Below, piece after piece: positions 35,936-45,205 of a stretch of DNA of 64,000 bases. Under the pieces are notes generated by a model, which saw nothing but the letters and a program-made list of their open reading frames with translations, made no database searches and was not told the DNA's origin. Made by a program: the position numbers and the translations under genes. This stretch comes from Paenibacillus sp. SY21-1 (lineage in GTDB: Bacteria > Bacillota > Bacilli > Paenibacillales > Paenibacillaceae), in NCBI RefSeq assembly GCF_005222705.1, contig NZ_STGF01000001.1:248001-312000 (forward strand), written 5' to 3'. Positions within the stretch are counted from its first letter, which is position 1, and each line of letters starts with the position of its first letter.

Positions 35936-37339
35936 CTACGAATGCGCGGCTGCGGCTGCGGTCGGCTCCTGACGGTTGACCAGCGCATGCTTCTCCCATG
36001 CGCGGCTGCGCCAGCGGAGCGACATGATTCCGGCGCGCAGCCATTCATCCGCCGCGATGGCGAGCCAGACGCCCGCCAAGCCCATGTTGAGCTGGAACAC
36101 GAACAAATAACCAAGCGGCAAGCTCATCAGCACCATCGAAAATACGCCTACGTATAACGGATATTTGGCATCCCCGGACGCCCGGAGCGAGTTGATCAGC
36201 ACAATGTTGATCGTTCTTCCCGTCTCCAGCACAAAGCTTAGCAGCAGCACCTGGACGCCGATCCGGATGACCTCGGGATCATCCGTGAAGATACCCATCA
36301 GCTGCTGGCGGAAAATAATAACGAGCAGCACCGCCGCCAGCGTGACCCCGCTTGCCGCATACACGCTTTTCCATACGCGGCGATAAGCCGTTGTCTGCTC
36401 GCCCGCGCCAACCAGCCTGCCTACGATAATGGCCGTGCCCATTCCGATTGCGAAAGCGAATAAATAGGTGAACATCGAAATGTTGTTGGCGTAGTTTTTC
36501 GCAGCCAGCGACGCTTCGCCAAGGTAAGTCGTGTAGAACAGGAATACCAGCTGGCAGGCGTGATACATAACCTGCTCCAGCGCGGACGGAATGCCGATTT
36601 TCAATATTTTCAGAATGTACTCCTTCGCCAGCGAGAAGTAATAGCCAAGCTTGATCCGCACCGGCATGATCCGGTAGAGCAGCCAGAAAAATACGATTAT
36701 CGCGAGCAGCCGGCTGACGACCGAAGAAATCGCTGCGCCCTGTACGCCCATTTGCGGAAAGCCCCAATTGCCGTAGATCAGCAGATAGTTGCCGATAATA
36801 TGAACGACGTTCATGCCGAGCGATACGAGCATCGCCTGCTTCGTAAAGCCGTGTACGCGAATAATGGCCGCAACCGAGTTAATGATAGCCTGCAAAAAGA
36901 TCATTCCGCCCACAATCGCGAAATAGCTTTGCGCATGCTCCAGCACCTCGCCCTGGAGATTCATGCTCTGAAGCAGCTGGCCGCCGAAAAAAACGACTGC
37001 AATACTGATCATTAAGCCTACGATTAAATTAAGCGTGACGGCCAGCGCGGAAATTTTGGCCGCTTCGATAAACTTGCGCGAGCCGATATATTGCGCCACC
37101 ACAATCGATGCCCCATTGCCGATAACCTCAAGCAGCAGAATCGCGATATGCAGGTATTGGTTCGCCGCTCCTACCCCTGAAACCGCATTATCCGAAATGC
37201 TGCTCAACATGAGCGTGTCGGCAATCCCCATGCACATAAACAGAAAAATTTCCAAAAAAATCGGCCAAGTGAGCAGAAACAAATTAAGCTTGTTCTGATC
37301 CTTATCCACTTGCCCTTTATCGACCGCAGCCGTTGACAA
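35936..37339 (-). CDS. MATE-family multidrug/sodium antiporter
   Basis: About 467 residues with twelve hydrophobic segments and the two-fold MATE repeat; a conserved-looking GNGASIVVAQYIGSRK loop in the first half corresponds to GMGTAIIVGRLVGAGE in the second. It should export cationic drugs or metabolites using Na+ or H+. The start is probably TTG 37339, eight bases after AAGAAGG, rather than GTG 37348, which abuts it. Followed by its own terminator. Confidence 0.88.
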   Translation of the reverse strand: MSTAAVDKGQVDKDQNKLNLFLLTWPIFLEIFLFMCMGIADTLMLSSISDNAVSGVGAANQYLHIAILLLEVIGNGASIVVAQYIGSRKFIEAAKISALAVTLNLIVGLMISIAVVFFGGQLLQSMNLQGEVLEHAQSYFAIVGGMIFLQAIINSVAAIIRVHGFTKQAMLVSLGMNVVHIIGNYLLIYGNWGFPQMGVQGAAISSVVSRLLAIIVFFWLLYRIMPVRIKLGYYFSLAKEYILKILKIGIPSALEQVMYHACQLVFLFYTTYLGEASLAAKNYANNISMFTYLFAFAIGMGTAIIVGRLVGAGEQTTAYRRVWKSVYAASGVTLAAVLLVIIFRQQLMGIFTDDPEVIRIGVQVLLLSFVLETGRTINIVLINSLRASGDAKYPLYVGVFSMVLMSLPLGYLFVFQLNMGLAGVWLAIAADEWLRAGIMSLRWRSRAWEKHALVNRQEPTAAAAAHS

Positions 37340-37647
37340 ACCGATCACCTTCTTTTACAAATGAAAATCAAGCACAACGTATCGTAGCACATCTTTTCCC
37401 CCTATGCACGAACCTTTTTTGCTTTTACGAACATTTAAATTCGAACAGGCATTCGGTAACGCATACATTGGAAAAATGCCGTCATAATGCGCTTTCAGCC
37501 GATTTGGCAAAGTCCGTTTTTGGCTAAGCGCGCTTATACTGGACCTAAGTCCAGTGCGTCTGTTTACCTGCAGAACGACGACAGGCAATTTCCAAATATG
37601 CTATTCTGGCTTTATTGAAAAGCATAAGGACGGGAGTGTTGGATAAG

Positions 37648-38151
37648 ATGAATTTAAGAACAATTGGCGGCTTGGTTTTGCTGCTGCTAGGCGCATTCAT
37701 GTTTCTGAATCAGGGCGAGCTGTGGGGGCCGGGCAAGCTGTTTGCTTATTTCTGGCCGACGATGTTCGTCATTCCGCTAGGTTTGTTTTTCCACTGGCTA
37801 TACTTTGTAATGGTCGGACGCAAAGGCGTCGGCGTGCTGATTCCGGGCGGCATCCTGCTTGTGGTCGGCATTGTCTGTCAGATCTCCATGCTCTTTAACA
37901 ACTGGGGCTATATGTGGCCCGGCTTTATTCTGGCAGTTGCCGTCGGCTTGTTCGAGTTCTACTGGTTCGGCAACCGCAATAAGTGGCTGCTGATCCCCAT
38001 CAATATTTTGACCGTATTGTCGATCCTGTTCTTCGCCGTATTCTCGATTGGCTCCATGCTCGGCAAGCTTTCGCTCGGACAGCCCGTCATTGCCATCTTG
38101 TTCATTGTGGCCGGAGCGGCTATCCTAATGAGGAAGAAAAAAGAATATTAG
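37648..38151 (+). CDS. small membrane protein, LiaI/LiaF-type N-terminal domain (DUF5668-like)
   Basis: A 167-residue protein with five to six short helices, starting NLRTIGGLVLLLLGAFMFLNQ and ending in a basic KKKEY. GGLVLLLLGAFMF and GGILLVVGIV match the repeated helix pairs of LiaF-type membrane domains. A role in envelope stress is possible only by analogy. ATG 37648 chosen; a TTG three codons upstream (37639) is possible. The next gene starts 13 bases after the stop, so they form an operon. Confidence 0.7.
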   Translation: MNLRTIGGLVLLLLGAFMFLNQGELWGPGKLFAYFWPTMFVIPLGLFFHWLYFVMVGRKGVGVLIPGGILLVVGIVCQISMLFNNWGYMWPGFILAVAVGLFEFYWFGNRNKWLLIPINILTVLSILFFAVFSIGSMLGKLSLGQPVIAILFIVAGAAILMRKKKEY

Positions 38152-38164
38152 GAGGAAGCTATCG

Positions 38165-38656
38165 TTGTTATCCTTTGAACAAAAACTGGCTCTCATCGGT
38201 CAATTTCCCGAGCTGACGCGCAAGGATATTTCGCTGGGCCGCGTCAATTTTCATTATGAGGACAGCAAGCATGATAAAAAAACCGTCGTTCAGCATTTGC
38301 ATCGTAACGGCAACGGCTTCGTATTCGCCGGCTTGATAGCGGGCGTCGACACAGACGAAAAAGGGCTGGTGAACATACGCGACTATAGCGAGGAAGAGCT
38401 GACTTCCCTCATCAGGCAGTCCATTTCCTCGCTCGATTCGGCTCCGCCGGAGAAGCCGGTCAACCCCAAGAAGGCCAAGAAACGGCAGCCGCCTTCCGAA
38501 GAAGCATGGAGCGGTCCGAGCGGATCGAAGCTGACGCTCACACTGGAAGAGGATATGTGGTACATCTATGCGGGGCTGAACCTGGACTGCGTGTTCGAAA
38601 CGTACGAGGAAGCCGTGCAATATTTGGAGGAAGAGCAGTTCACCCGCCAGGCTTAA
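38165..38656 (+). CDS. conserved hypothetical cytoplasmic protein, 163 residues
   Basis: Two regions: residues 1-80 resemble a small alpha/beta domain (LGRVNFHYEDS, VVQHLHRNGNGFVFAG), and 110-160 a second (LEEDMWYIYAGLNLDCVFETYEEAVQYL), joined by a Lys/Pro linker. No enzyme motif. TTG 38165 is the start, set by TAGGAGGAAG nine bases upstream. Probably translated with the preceding small membrane protein. Confidence 0.7.
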   Translation: MLSFEQKLALIGQFPELTRKDISLGRVNFHYEDSKHDKKTVVQHLHRNGNGFVFAGLIAGVDTDEKGLVNIRDYSEEELTSLIRQSISSLDSAPPEKPVNPKKAKKRQPPSEEAWSGPSGSKLTLTLEEDMWYIYAGLNLDCVFETYEEAVQYLEEEQFTRQA

Positions 38657-38739
38657 TCCGCAACATGGTCAACCTGACGGACATTTCTCCGCTTGCTGCT
38701 CCGGCCATTCATTGCGATGTACATAAGCTTGGGCAACGC

Positions 38740-38778
38740 AAAAAGGAAGAGACCATTTTTTCGGGTCTCTTCCTTTTT
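38740..38778 (+). terminator. rho-independent terminator of the 37.6-38.7 kb operon
   Basis: AAAAAGGAAGAGACC and GGTCTCTTCCTTTTT form a 15-bp stem with a 9-base loop, 84 bases after the stop. The terminal T tract is inside the stem, so it can work on both strands. Confidence 0.85.
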
Positions 38779-38854
38779 CATGCTCAGCAAACAGGATTTT
38801 GTCTCTGAATGTCTAATTGTAGTACATGCAGCTAGAATACAGGGAGGAATCATA

Positions 38855-41134
38855 TTGTCCATCAAAACAAAGCTTTCCTTCTCCATCTCCATCATTGTTG
38901 CCATTACATTGGCGCTCAGCATCGTCATCTATTACTTCTCCACCGAAAACGAGCTGCAGAGCAGACTTGAAAACCAGGTTGATCTCATCGCCAAGCAAGT
39001 CGGCTATACGATAGAATCATCGGAGAGCTCCGCTAAATTTATGGAAGATACGCTGGCCGAGAAGCTGAGGATTGCGGCCATCTCCGTCAAAATCCAGCTT
39101 GATCCCGACATCAACAGCGTGACCAACGAGCAGTTGGTTGCGCTGAGCGCCCAGTTAGGCGTGGAAGGCATCTCGCTTTGGCGCAAGGAGGGTGACGATA
39201 TTGTCATCAGGCGTTCCTCGCTCCCGGAGGAATTGGGCTCCAGCTCCATGACATGGGATTACTGGTATACCGCCTTTACACAGCTGTTCGAGAAGCACGA
39301 GGTTACCATAGAGCAAGGACAAAAGCTGGAAAATTTCTGGTCGGGTCCCATCAACTTTGCCACCAGCGACCCTTACGCCATTCGCAAATGGGGCAATTAT
39401 TACGACGGCACTACAAATTACATGATTAACCCGTTCATTAACGCCAAATCGCGGCAATCGTTCAATCTGACCGAGGTGACGGATCAATTGATCGGCAAGC
39501 TGGTTAGCGACCATGAGGGCTTGCTGGAAATCACCGGCTTCGACCCTGAGTTTTTTGGCCAAAAGCCGATCATCAAAATTAAGAAGGGCATCGCCGTCAA
39601 CAATCTGGATGTACGTCAGATTACGTTCGGAACGTACACCTACCGGGATGAGACCAGCGACTCCGAGGTGATCGCGCAGGCGATTGAGAGCAATAGCACA
39701 GTGACCGTCAAAACCACCGTTCAAGGCAAAGAGGTTATTAAAGCCTTTATCCCTTTTTCGCTCAATAAACCGTATGTCATCGGCGTTACATTCGATAACG
39801 CGATTATCGATGAGCCGCTGCGCAAGCAGCTTCTGCTGCAGACGATTATATCGATCGTCCTGATGCTGGCAACCATGTTCATCAGCTATTTCATTGCGGA
39901 TTTTATGCTGCGCGGACTGAATCAGATTTTTCGCAAGGTCAACGCCATTGCGGAGGGCGATTTCAGCGAAATGATTACGATCCGCAGCGAGGATGAGCTT
40001 GGCCTGCTCGCCTCGCGCGTCGATACGATGGGAAGCAATCTGCACAGCTACACCAGCCAATTGAAGGATACCGCCGAGGAGCTGCGGAGCACGAAGCAAT
40101 ATTTGGAATCGCTGTTCAATCATACGTCCGATGCGATTCATGTAACGGATTTGAGCGGACGAGTCATTCAAGTGAACAAGGCGTTCGAAAAAATATACGG
40201 CTGGAGCAGCGAAAGCATCTTAGGAAAGCCGCTGGACCACATTCCTTACGGCCTGGAGAGCGAGTATCATGAGCTGGAGGCGACCGTGCTGCGCGGGGGG
40301 TCGGTCACGGACGTCGAAACGGTCCGGCATACGCAAGGCGGCGAGCAGATCGATGTCAGCATGACGATGTCCCCGATTCGCGACGAGCTGGGCGCAATTA
40401 TCGCCATCGCCTCCATCTCGCGAAATATTACGTCCCGCAAGCAGACGGAGGAAATGATCAGACGCTCCGAGAAGCTCGCCGTAGTCGGCCAGATTGCCGC
40501 AGGCGTGGCGCACGAGGTCCGCAATCCGCTGACAACGCTGCGGGGGTTCGTCCAGCTGCAGAAGCAGCAAGGCACGCTTAACGCGTCCCATCTGGATATC
40601 ATGCTGGGCGAGCTGGACCAGATTAATATGATTGTGAGCGAATTTCTTGTATTCGCCAAGCCGCAAGCGAGCAAGCAGCAGCCTGTCCAGCTGGAGAGCC
40701 TGATCCGCGACATTCTGATGCTGCTGGAATCGGAAGCGAAATTAAACAATGTGCAGTTTCGTACCGAGCTGGAGCAGAACCTGCCTTCCGTCACCGGCGA
40801 AACCAGCCAGCTGAAGCAGGTATTCGTCAATATCGTCAAAAACGGGATGGAGGCTATGCCTAAAGGCGGCTTGCTGGACATTAAACTGGCCTTCGACCCG
40901 GACAGCCAAATGCTGGAGCTGCAATTTTCCGATCAAGGCGTCGGCATTTCAAAGGAAGATTTGCAGCGGCTCGGCGAGCCCTTTTTTACCCGCAAGGATA
41001 ACGGCAACGGTCTGGGCCTCATGGTTTCCCAGCAAATAATCGACGCGCACCGAGGAACGATCCTGTTCAGCAGCGAACTGGGCCAGGGGACTTCCGTTCA
41101 TATTCGTCTGCCCCAATCGGAGCCGGATCGCTAA
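38855..41134 (+). CDS. PAS-containing sensor histidine kinase, KinA/KinE-like core
   Basis: A 759-residue kinase: helix 1 (about 8-27), an extracytoplasmic sensor of about 310 residues, helix 2 (about 328-350), HAMP (IFRKVNAIAEGDFSE), PAS (LFNHTSDAIHVTDLSGRVI), then HisKA with H553 in AAGVAHEVRNPLTTLRGFVQ and HATPase with FVNIVKNGMEAM, DQGVGIS and NGLGLMVS. AAGVAHEVRNPLTTLRGF is characteristic of sporulation phosphorelay kinases that feed Spo0F; there is no adjacent regulator, which fits. TTG 38855 is the start (GGGAGG at good spacing); the in-frame region further upstream overlaps a terminator. Confidence 0.88.
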   Translation: MSIKTKLSFSISIIVAITLALSIVIYYFSTENELQSRLENQVDLIAKQVGYTIESSESSAKFMEDTLAEKLRIAAISVKIQLDPDINSVTNEQLVALSAQLGVEGISLWRKEGDDIVIRRSSLPEELGSSSMTWDYWYTAFTQLFEKHEVTIEQGQKLENFWSGPINFATSDPYAIRKWGNYYDGTTNYMINPFINAKSRQSFNLTEVTDQLIGKLVSDHEGLLEITGFDPEFFGQKPIIKIKKGIAVNNLDVRQITFGTYTYRDETSDSEVIAQAIESNSTVTVKTTVQGKEVIKAFIPFSLNKPYVIGVTFDNAIIDEPLRKQLLLQTIISIVLMLATMFISYFIADFMLRGLNQIFRKVNAIAEGDFSEMITIRSEDELGLLASRVDTMGSNLHSYTSQLKDTAEELRSTKQYLESLFNHTSDAIHVTDLSGRVIQVNKAFEKIYGWSSESILGKPLDHIPYGLESEYHELEATVLRGGSVTDVETVRHTQGGEQIDVSMTMSPIRDELGAIIAIASISRNITSRKQTEEMIRRSEKLAVVGQIAAGVAHEVRNPLTTLRGFVQLQKQQGTLNASHLDIMLGELDQINMIVSEFLVFAKPQASKQQPVQLESLIRDILMLLESEAKLNNVQFRTELEQNLPSVTGETSQLKQVFVNIVKNGMEAMPKGGLLDIKLAFDPDSQMLELQFSDQGVGISKEDLQRLGEPFFTRKDNGNGLGLMVSQQIIDAHRGTILFSSELGQGTSVHIRLPQSEPDR

Positions 41135-41227
41135 CGGGCGAGCAAGGAGCAAGAGCTGTTCCGAGCTTGCGGAATAATCCGTTAATTAGCCCGATTTTTG
41201 TAGTTATTACGCGAAAATCAGATTATT

Positions 41228-41257
41228 TTGATGAAATCAAGAGCGCTATGATAAAAT
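41228..41257 (+). promoter_or_regulatory. possible promoter of the diguanylate cyclase gene
   Basis: TTGATG (41228-41233), 18-base spacer, TAAAAT (41252-41257), 67 bases before the start. Confidence 0.45.
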
Positions 41258-41323
41258 AATGAATGTTCAAGTCCGACTGTTGACGATTCATTTACTATTT
41301 ATTTTCCGAATTGGGAGCCTACT

Positions 41324-42898
41324 ATGCCCATGCCAATGGATTCTCCACTATCGCAATATGTTGTCATCGTTATTATATCCGGCGTACTCAGCCTGTTGCT
41401 GGCTACCTACGCCTTTTTCCATAAAAGCGGCTTCTCGGGCATGCGCGCCTTTATTGCGTCTATGACGCTTTCGGCCTGGTATACGTTTGCCTTTGCTTTC
41501 GAGCTGACCAGCAATTCGCTGTCCGAAATCCGCTTTTGGATTAATATCGAGTATATGGCCATGCCCTTTATCGCGCCGTTGAACTGGCTGCTCGTCCTTC
41601 ATTATGTTGGACTGGACAAGCATGCATCGCTCAAAAAGGCTTGGTGGCTATTTGTGATTCCTGCCATCACGCTGCTAATGGTGCTGACCAACGATTTTCA
41701 CGGCTTGTTTTATGAGGCTATCGAGCTGAGGTCCGATGCCCCGTCGCCGATCGTCGATGTTTCTCCCGGCTTTTGGTACTACGTTCACGGTATTTTCACC
41801 TCCGGCTTGATGCTGGCTAATGTGCTGCTTCTCATCAGTCACTGGCGCAAAACAAAATCGATTTATCGAAAGCAAATGATTACCATGTCGCTTGGCCTCC
41901 TGATTCCTTTTATCGGGGCCCTCGTGTATGTGTTCGGCGTCTCGCCTCTGGGGATAGATCCGGTTCCTATGCTGCTTGGCATTACGTCAACGCTGCATTT
42001 GTATTCCATTTTCTCTGCAGGACTGCTGACCGTATCGCCCATTGCCAGGGAGCATATATTCGAAAGCATGCGCGATGGCGTGCTCGTCCTGAATCTGTCG
42101 AACCAAATCATGGATTTCAATAGCGCGGCCGCGCAAATCGTCCCTGCGCTCACGCCCGCAGCCATCGGCAAGAAGCTGGAGGATGTTTGGAAGCGCGGCG
42201 CGGAATCGGGAGTCTTCTCGTTTGATCTGGAGGACAATATGGAGCGCCAGAATGAGCATCAGTTTAAATGGATTCGCGGAAAAGAGACATACTATTACCA
42301 AATCCGCACATCGCGACTGCTCAAGCCCAACGGCCAGCTTGCCGGTAGAACCATCGTCATGATCGATGTAACCGAGCACACCTTGCTTCAGAACCGCTTA
42401 AGGCATCTGGCCGAAATCGACGGCTTGACCTCTACTCTGAATCGGACAACCTTTATGGAGAAAAGCCGGGAGCTGTTGAAAACCGCACATGCCGAGCAGA
42501 GCTCCATCTCTTTTATCCTGCTGGATATCGACCATTTCAAGCAAATCAATGACGGCTACGGACACAGCGTCGGCGATTTCGCCTTGCAGCATATCGTCAA
42601 TATATGCAAGCAGCAGCTTGAACCGTCGTCTCTGCTTGGACGCTATGGCGGAGAGGAATTTGCGATATGCCTGCCGGGTGCAGATATCGAGGAGGCTGCC
42701 CAGACTGCCGAACGGCTGCGGCTGACGATCGCTTCCACGCCAATGTACAGCTCTGCTCAAACGATCCATTTGACGGCCAGCTTCGGCGTAACGGAAACGC
42801 GCAGCAGCAACGACCGGTTGGAAGTGCTGCTGCGCGAGGCCGATATTGCGCTATACCGCTCGAAGCATAACGGACGCAATTGCGTTCATTTGGCTTAA
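41324..42898 (+). CDS. diguanylate cyclase: 7TM sensor, PAS, GGDEF
   Basis: A 524-residue protein. Residues 1-215 hold seven membrane helices of the HisK_N-7TM type (INIEYMAMPFIAPLNWLLVLHY is in the typical central part, read as two motifs), 225-330 a PAS-like domain, and 355-524 a GGDEF domain with intact GGEEF (442-446), so it should make cyclic di-GMP. The inhibitory RxxD site usually five residues before GGDEF is absent (LEPSSLLGRYGGEEF), so it may lack product inhibition. No EAL domain. ATG 41324 follows TTGGGAG. It is next to a sporulation-type kinase but apparently has its own promoter. Confidence 0.88.
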   Translation: MPMPMDSPLSQYVVIVIISGVLSLLLATYAFFHKSGFSGMRAFIASMTLSAWYTFAFAFELTSNSLSEIRFWINIEYMAMPFIAPLNWLLVLHYVGLDKHASLKKAWWLFVIPAITLLMVLTNDFHGLFYEAIELRSDAPSPIVDVSPGFWYYVHGIFTSGLMLANVLLLISHWRKTKSIYRKQMITMSLGLLIPFIGALVYVFGVSPLGIDPVPMLLGITSTLHLYSIFSAGLLTVSPIAREHIFESMRDGVLVLNLSNQIMDFNSAAAQIVPALTPAAIGKKLEDVWKRGAESGVFSFDLEDNMERQNEHQFKWIRGKETYYYQIRTSRLLKPNGQLAGRTIVMIDVTEHTLLQNRLRHLAEIDGLTSTLNRTTFMEKSRELLKTAHAEQSSISFILLDIDHFKQINDGYGHSVGDFALQHIVNICKQQLEPSSLLGRYGGEEFAICLPGADIEEAAQTAERLRLTIASTPMYSSAQTIHLTASFGVTETRSSNDRLEVLLREADIALYRSKHNGRNCVHLA

Positions 42899-42997
42899 CT
42901 TGCGCGTTAGAGAAGCAGCCGGCAAGCATCCAGGCCGCAGGTGTCATGCAAAGAGCGGTCAACATGCGATAGTTTACGATAGGACGGTGCTTATGCC

Positions 42998-44365
42998 ATG
43001 TTAAGGCTTCAGGCCTTGCGAAGCAGGCTGCGTTTTCGACCGAGTCCGCCTCAGGTGCTGCTTCTCGGTTTTATCTTTATCATTCTGGCTGGCGCCCATC
43101 TCTTATCGCGCCCGATATCGATCGCCGAGGGAGGAGCCATCTCCTATATCGATGCGCTGTTTATGTCGGCGAGCGCTACATGCGTTACCGGATTGACCGT
43201 GCTGACGACGGGCATACACTTTTCCACCTTTGGCCAAATCGTCATCATCGTACTTGCCCAGATTGGCGGACTTGGCTTTATGACCATGGCTACGCTATTC
43301 GCTTTGCTGTTTCGCAAGCGCATTTCGTTCCGCGAACGTCTGGTTCTGCAGGAATCGCTGAATTACGGCTCCACAGAAGGCGTTGTGCGCATGATTCGCA
43401 AGGTGCTGCTCTACGCCCTGGTCATTGAGCTGACAGGCGCCGTCCTGCTGAGCAGCTACTTCATGCTGGAAATGCCTGTCGGCCAAGCGCTGTACTTCGG
43501 CCTGTTTCACAGCATTTCCTTTTTCAACAATGCCGGCTTTGATTTGTTCTCGCAATTTCCCGATCGGGCCTCCAGCCTCATTCATTATGTCGAGGACCCA
43601 TTCGTCAATATCGTGTCGATGCTGCTTATTTTTTTCGGAGGCATCGGCTTTATCGTTATCTCGGAGCTCATTTCGTTCCCGAAGCAGCGCAAATTCAGTC
43701 TGCACAGCAAGGTCGTTTTGTCAATGACGGGCTTGCTGACTGTGTTCGGCGCGCTCGTCCTGTTTGCCCTGGAATTCTCGAACCCGCAAACGCTTCAGCC
43801 GCTGAATGGAACAGGAAAGGCTCTCGGCGCTCTGTTCCAGTCCGTAACCGCCAGATCGGCTGGACTAAGCACCATCGATCCGGGCATGCTGCGCGAGGTG
43901 TCGCAGTTTTTTCTGGTGCTGCTCATGTTCATCGGAGCAGGCCCAGGCTCGACGGGCGGCGGCATCCGGGTCACGACGTTCGCCATTCTGATCGGCGCGA
44001 TGGTCGCCATGATTCGCGGCAGGGAGGATGTCGTGCTGTTCCGTTACCGGATCGCCAAACGCCAGATTCACCAAGCGATCATGTTTGCAATGCTTGCGTT
44101 TTTTATCATATGCGTCGGGACGATGCTGCTGTCGATTACCGAATCGGGTTCGTTTCTGTCCATCTTGTTCGAGGTGACCTCGGCCTATTGCACAGTCGGC
44201 ATGTCAACCGGCTTGACCGGGCATGTATCGGACCCCGGCAAGCTCATTCTCATCGCGCTTATGTTCATCGGGCGGCTGGGGCCGGTCACGCTTGCTTTTG
44301 CGCTTAATACCAAGTCACGCAAGGAACTGTACCGCTTCCCGGAAGGCAAAATAACAATCGGTTAG
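42998..44365 (+). CDS. TrkH/KtrB-family potassium channel subunit
   Basis: A 455-residue membrane protein with the four-fold M1-P-M2 repeat of K+ uptake subunits. Selectivity-filter-like turns are ASATCVTGLTVL, NNAGFDLFS, ARSAGLSTIDPG and AYCTVGMSTGLT, each with the conserved glycine. It needs a cytoplasmic RCK subunit (KtrA/C); none is adjacent, as for KtrD in Bacillus. ATG 42998 is the likely start but the ribosome binding site (AGGACGG) is weak and distant. Confidence 0.9.
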   Translation: MLRLQALRSRLRFRPSPPQVLLLGFIFIILAGAHLLSRPISIAEGGAISYIDALFMSASATCVTGLTVLTTGIHFSTFGQIVIIVLAQIGGLGFMTMATLFALLFRKRISFRERLVLQESLNYGSTEGVVRMIRKVLLYALVIELTGAVLLSSYFMLEMPVGQALYFGLFHSISFFNNAGFDLFSQFPDRASSLIHYVEDPFVNIVSMLLIFFGGIGFIVISELISFPKQRKFSLHSKVVLSMTGLLTVFGALVLFALEFSNPQTLQPLNGTGKALGALFQSVTARSAGLSTIDPGMLREVSQFFLVLLMFIGAGPGSTGGGIRVTTFAILIGAMVAMIRGREDVVLFRYRIAKRQIHQAIMFAMLAFFIICVGTMLLSITESGSFLSILFEVTSAYCTVGMSTGLTGHVSDPGKLILIALMFIGRLGPVTLAFALNTKSRKELYRFPEGKITIG

Positions 44366-44488
44366 CCGTCAGCTTAGGCTGAGTGGCTTTTCCAGGCGAA
44401 TCGCTAGACATGCTTGACTTGCGCCATGCCCGGACGGCACGGGTCCAATGCAAGACAGGCAGCGGCATACGCAAGGAGGATTAATGTA

Positions 44489-45205
44489 TTGAACGACTTT
44501 CAACACAACCGGAAGCAAACGGAGTCAGGCGAGTTCAGCGAAGCTGTGAACCCTGCCATCATCCCGCCCGTTCTATTCGTTACAGCGGTAGAAGCGGAAC
44601 GCGACGCCATACTGCGCGGCTGGCCAGGCGCCAGCGTCGTGGCCGTCGGAGTCGGCGCCGCAATGGCGGCGGCAGGTACGGCTGCCGCGCTCTCCGCTGC
44701 CGGCAGCCGCTTCGGTCTAGTTATAAGCGCCGGCATAGGCGGGGGCTTTAGCGGACAAGCCGCCATCGGCTCGCTTGTTCTGGCCGACAGCATCATTGCC
44801 GCCGATTTGGGAGCGCAGACGGCAGAGGGCGGTTTTCATAGCGTGGACGAGCTTGGCTTCGGCTCCTCCCGTCTGGACGTCAGCTCCAGTTGGAGCAATA
44901 GAATATTAAAAGCGCTGCAAAAGGAAGGCTTGCCTGTCCGCAGCGGCCCGGTGCTGACCGTCAACACGGCAACAGGCACGGCCGCTCAAGCTGCCGAGCT
45001 CTCCCGGCGAGTGCCCGGCGCCGCAGCGGAAGCGATGGAAGGACATGGCGTTGCCGCTGCCGCCAAGGCGTTTGGCCTACCATGCGCGGAATTGCGCGCC
45101 ATCTCCAACGCAGTCGGGCCGCGAGACCGGGCTGCATGGCGCATCGGAGAAGCGCTGGCCGCGTTGGAGGCAGCCAGCCGCTCACTACAGGAGGTTTTAA
45201 CATGA
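44489..45205 (+). CDS. mqnB: futalosine hydrolase
   Basis: A 238-residue nucleoside-phosphorylase-fold enzyme. LFVTAVEAERDAIL, VVAVGVGAAMAAAGTAAAL, VISAGIGGGF, and AEAMEGHGVAAAAKAFGLP followed by AISNAVGPRD match MqnB. It cleaves futalosine to dehypoxanthinyl futalosine and hypoxanthine in the futalosine route to menaquinone. TTG 44489 is the start, with AAGGAGG upstream; a nearby ATG runs straight into a stop. Its stop overlaps the ATG of mqnD (ATGA), so the two are translationally coupled. The other pathway genes are not in the window. Confidence 0.9.
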   Translation: MNDFQHNRKQTESGEFSEAVNPAIIPPVLFVTAVEAERDAILRGWPGASVVAVGVGAAMAAAGTAAALSAAGSRFGLVISAGIGGGFSGQAAIGSLVLADSIIAADLGAQTAEGGFHSVDELGFGSSRLDVSSSWSNRILKALQKEGLPVRSGPVLTVNTATGTAAQAAELSRRVPGAAAEAMEGHGVAAAAKAFGLPCAELRAISNAVGPRDRAAWRIGEALAALEAASRSLQEVLT

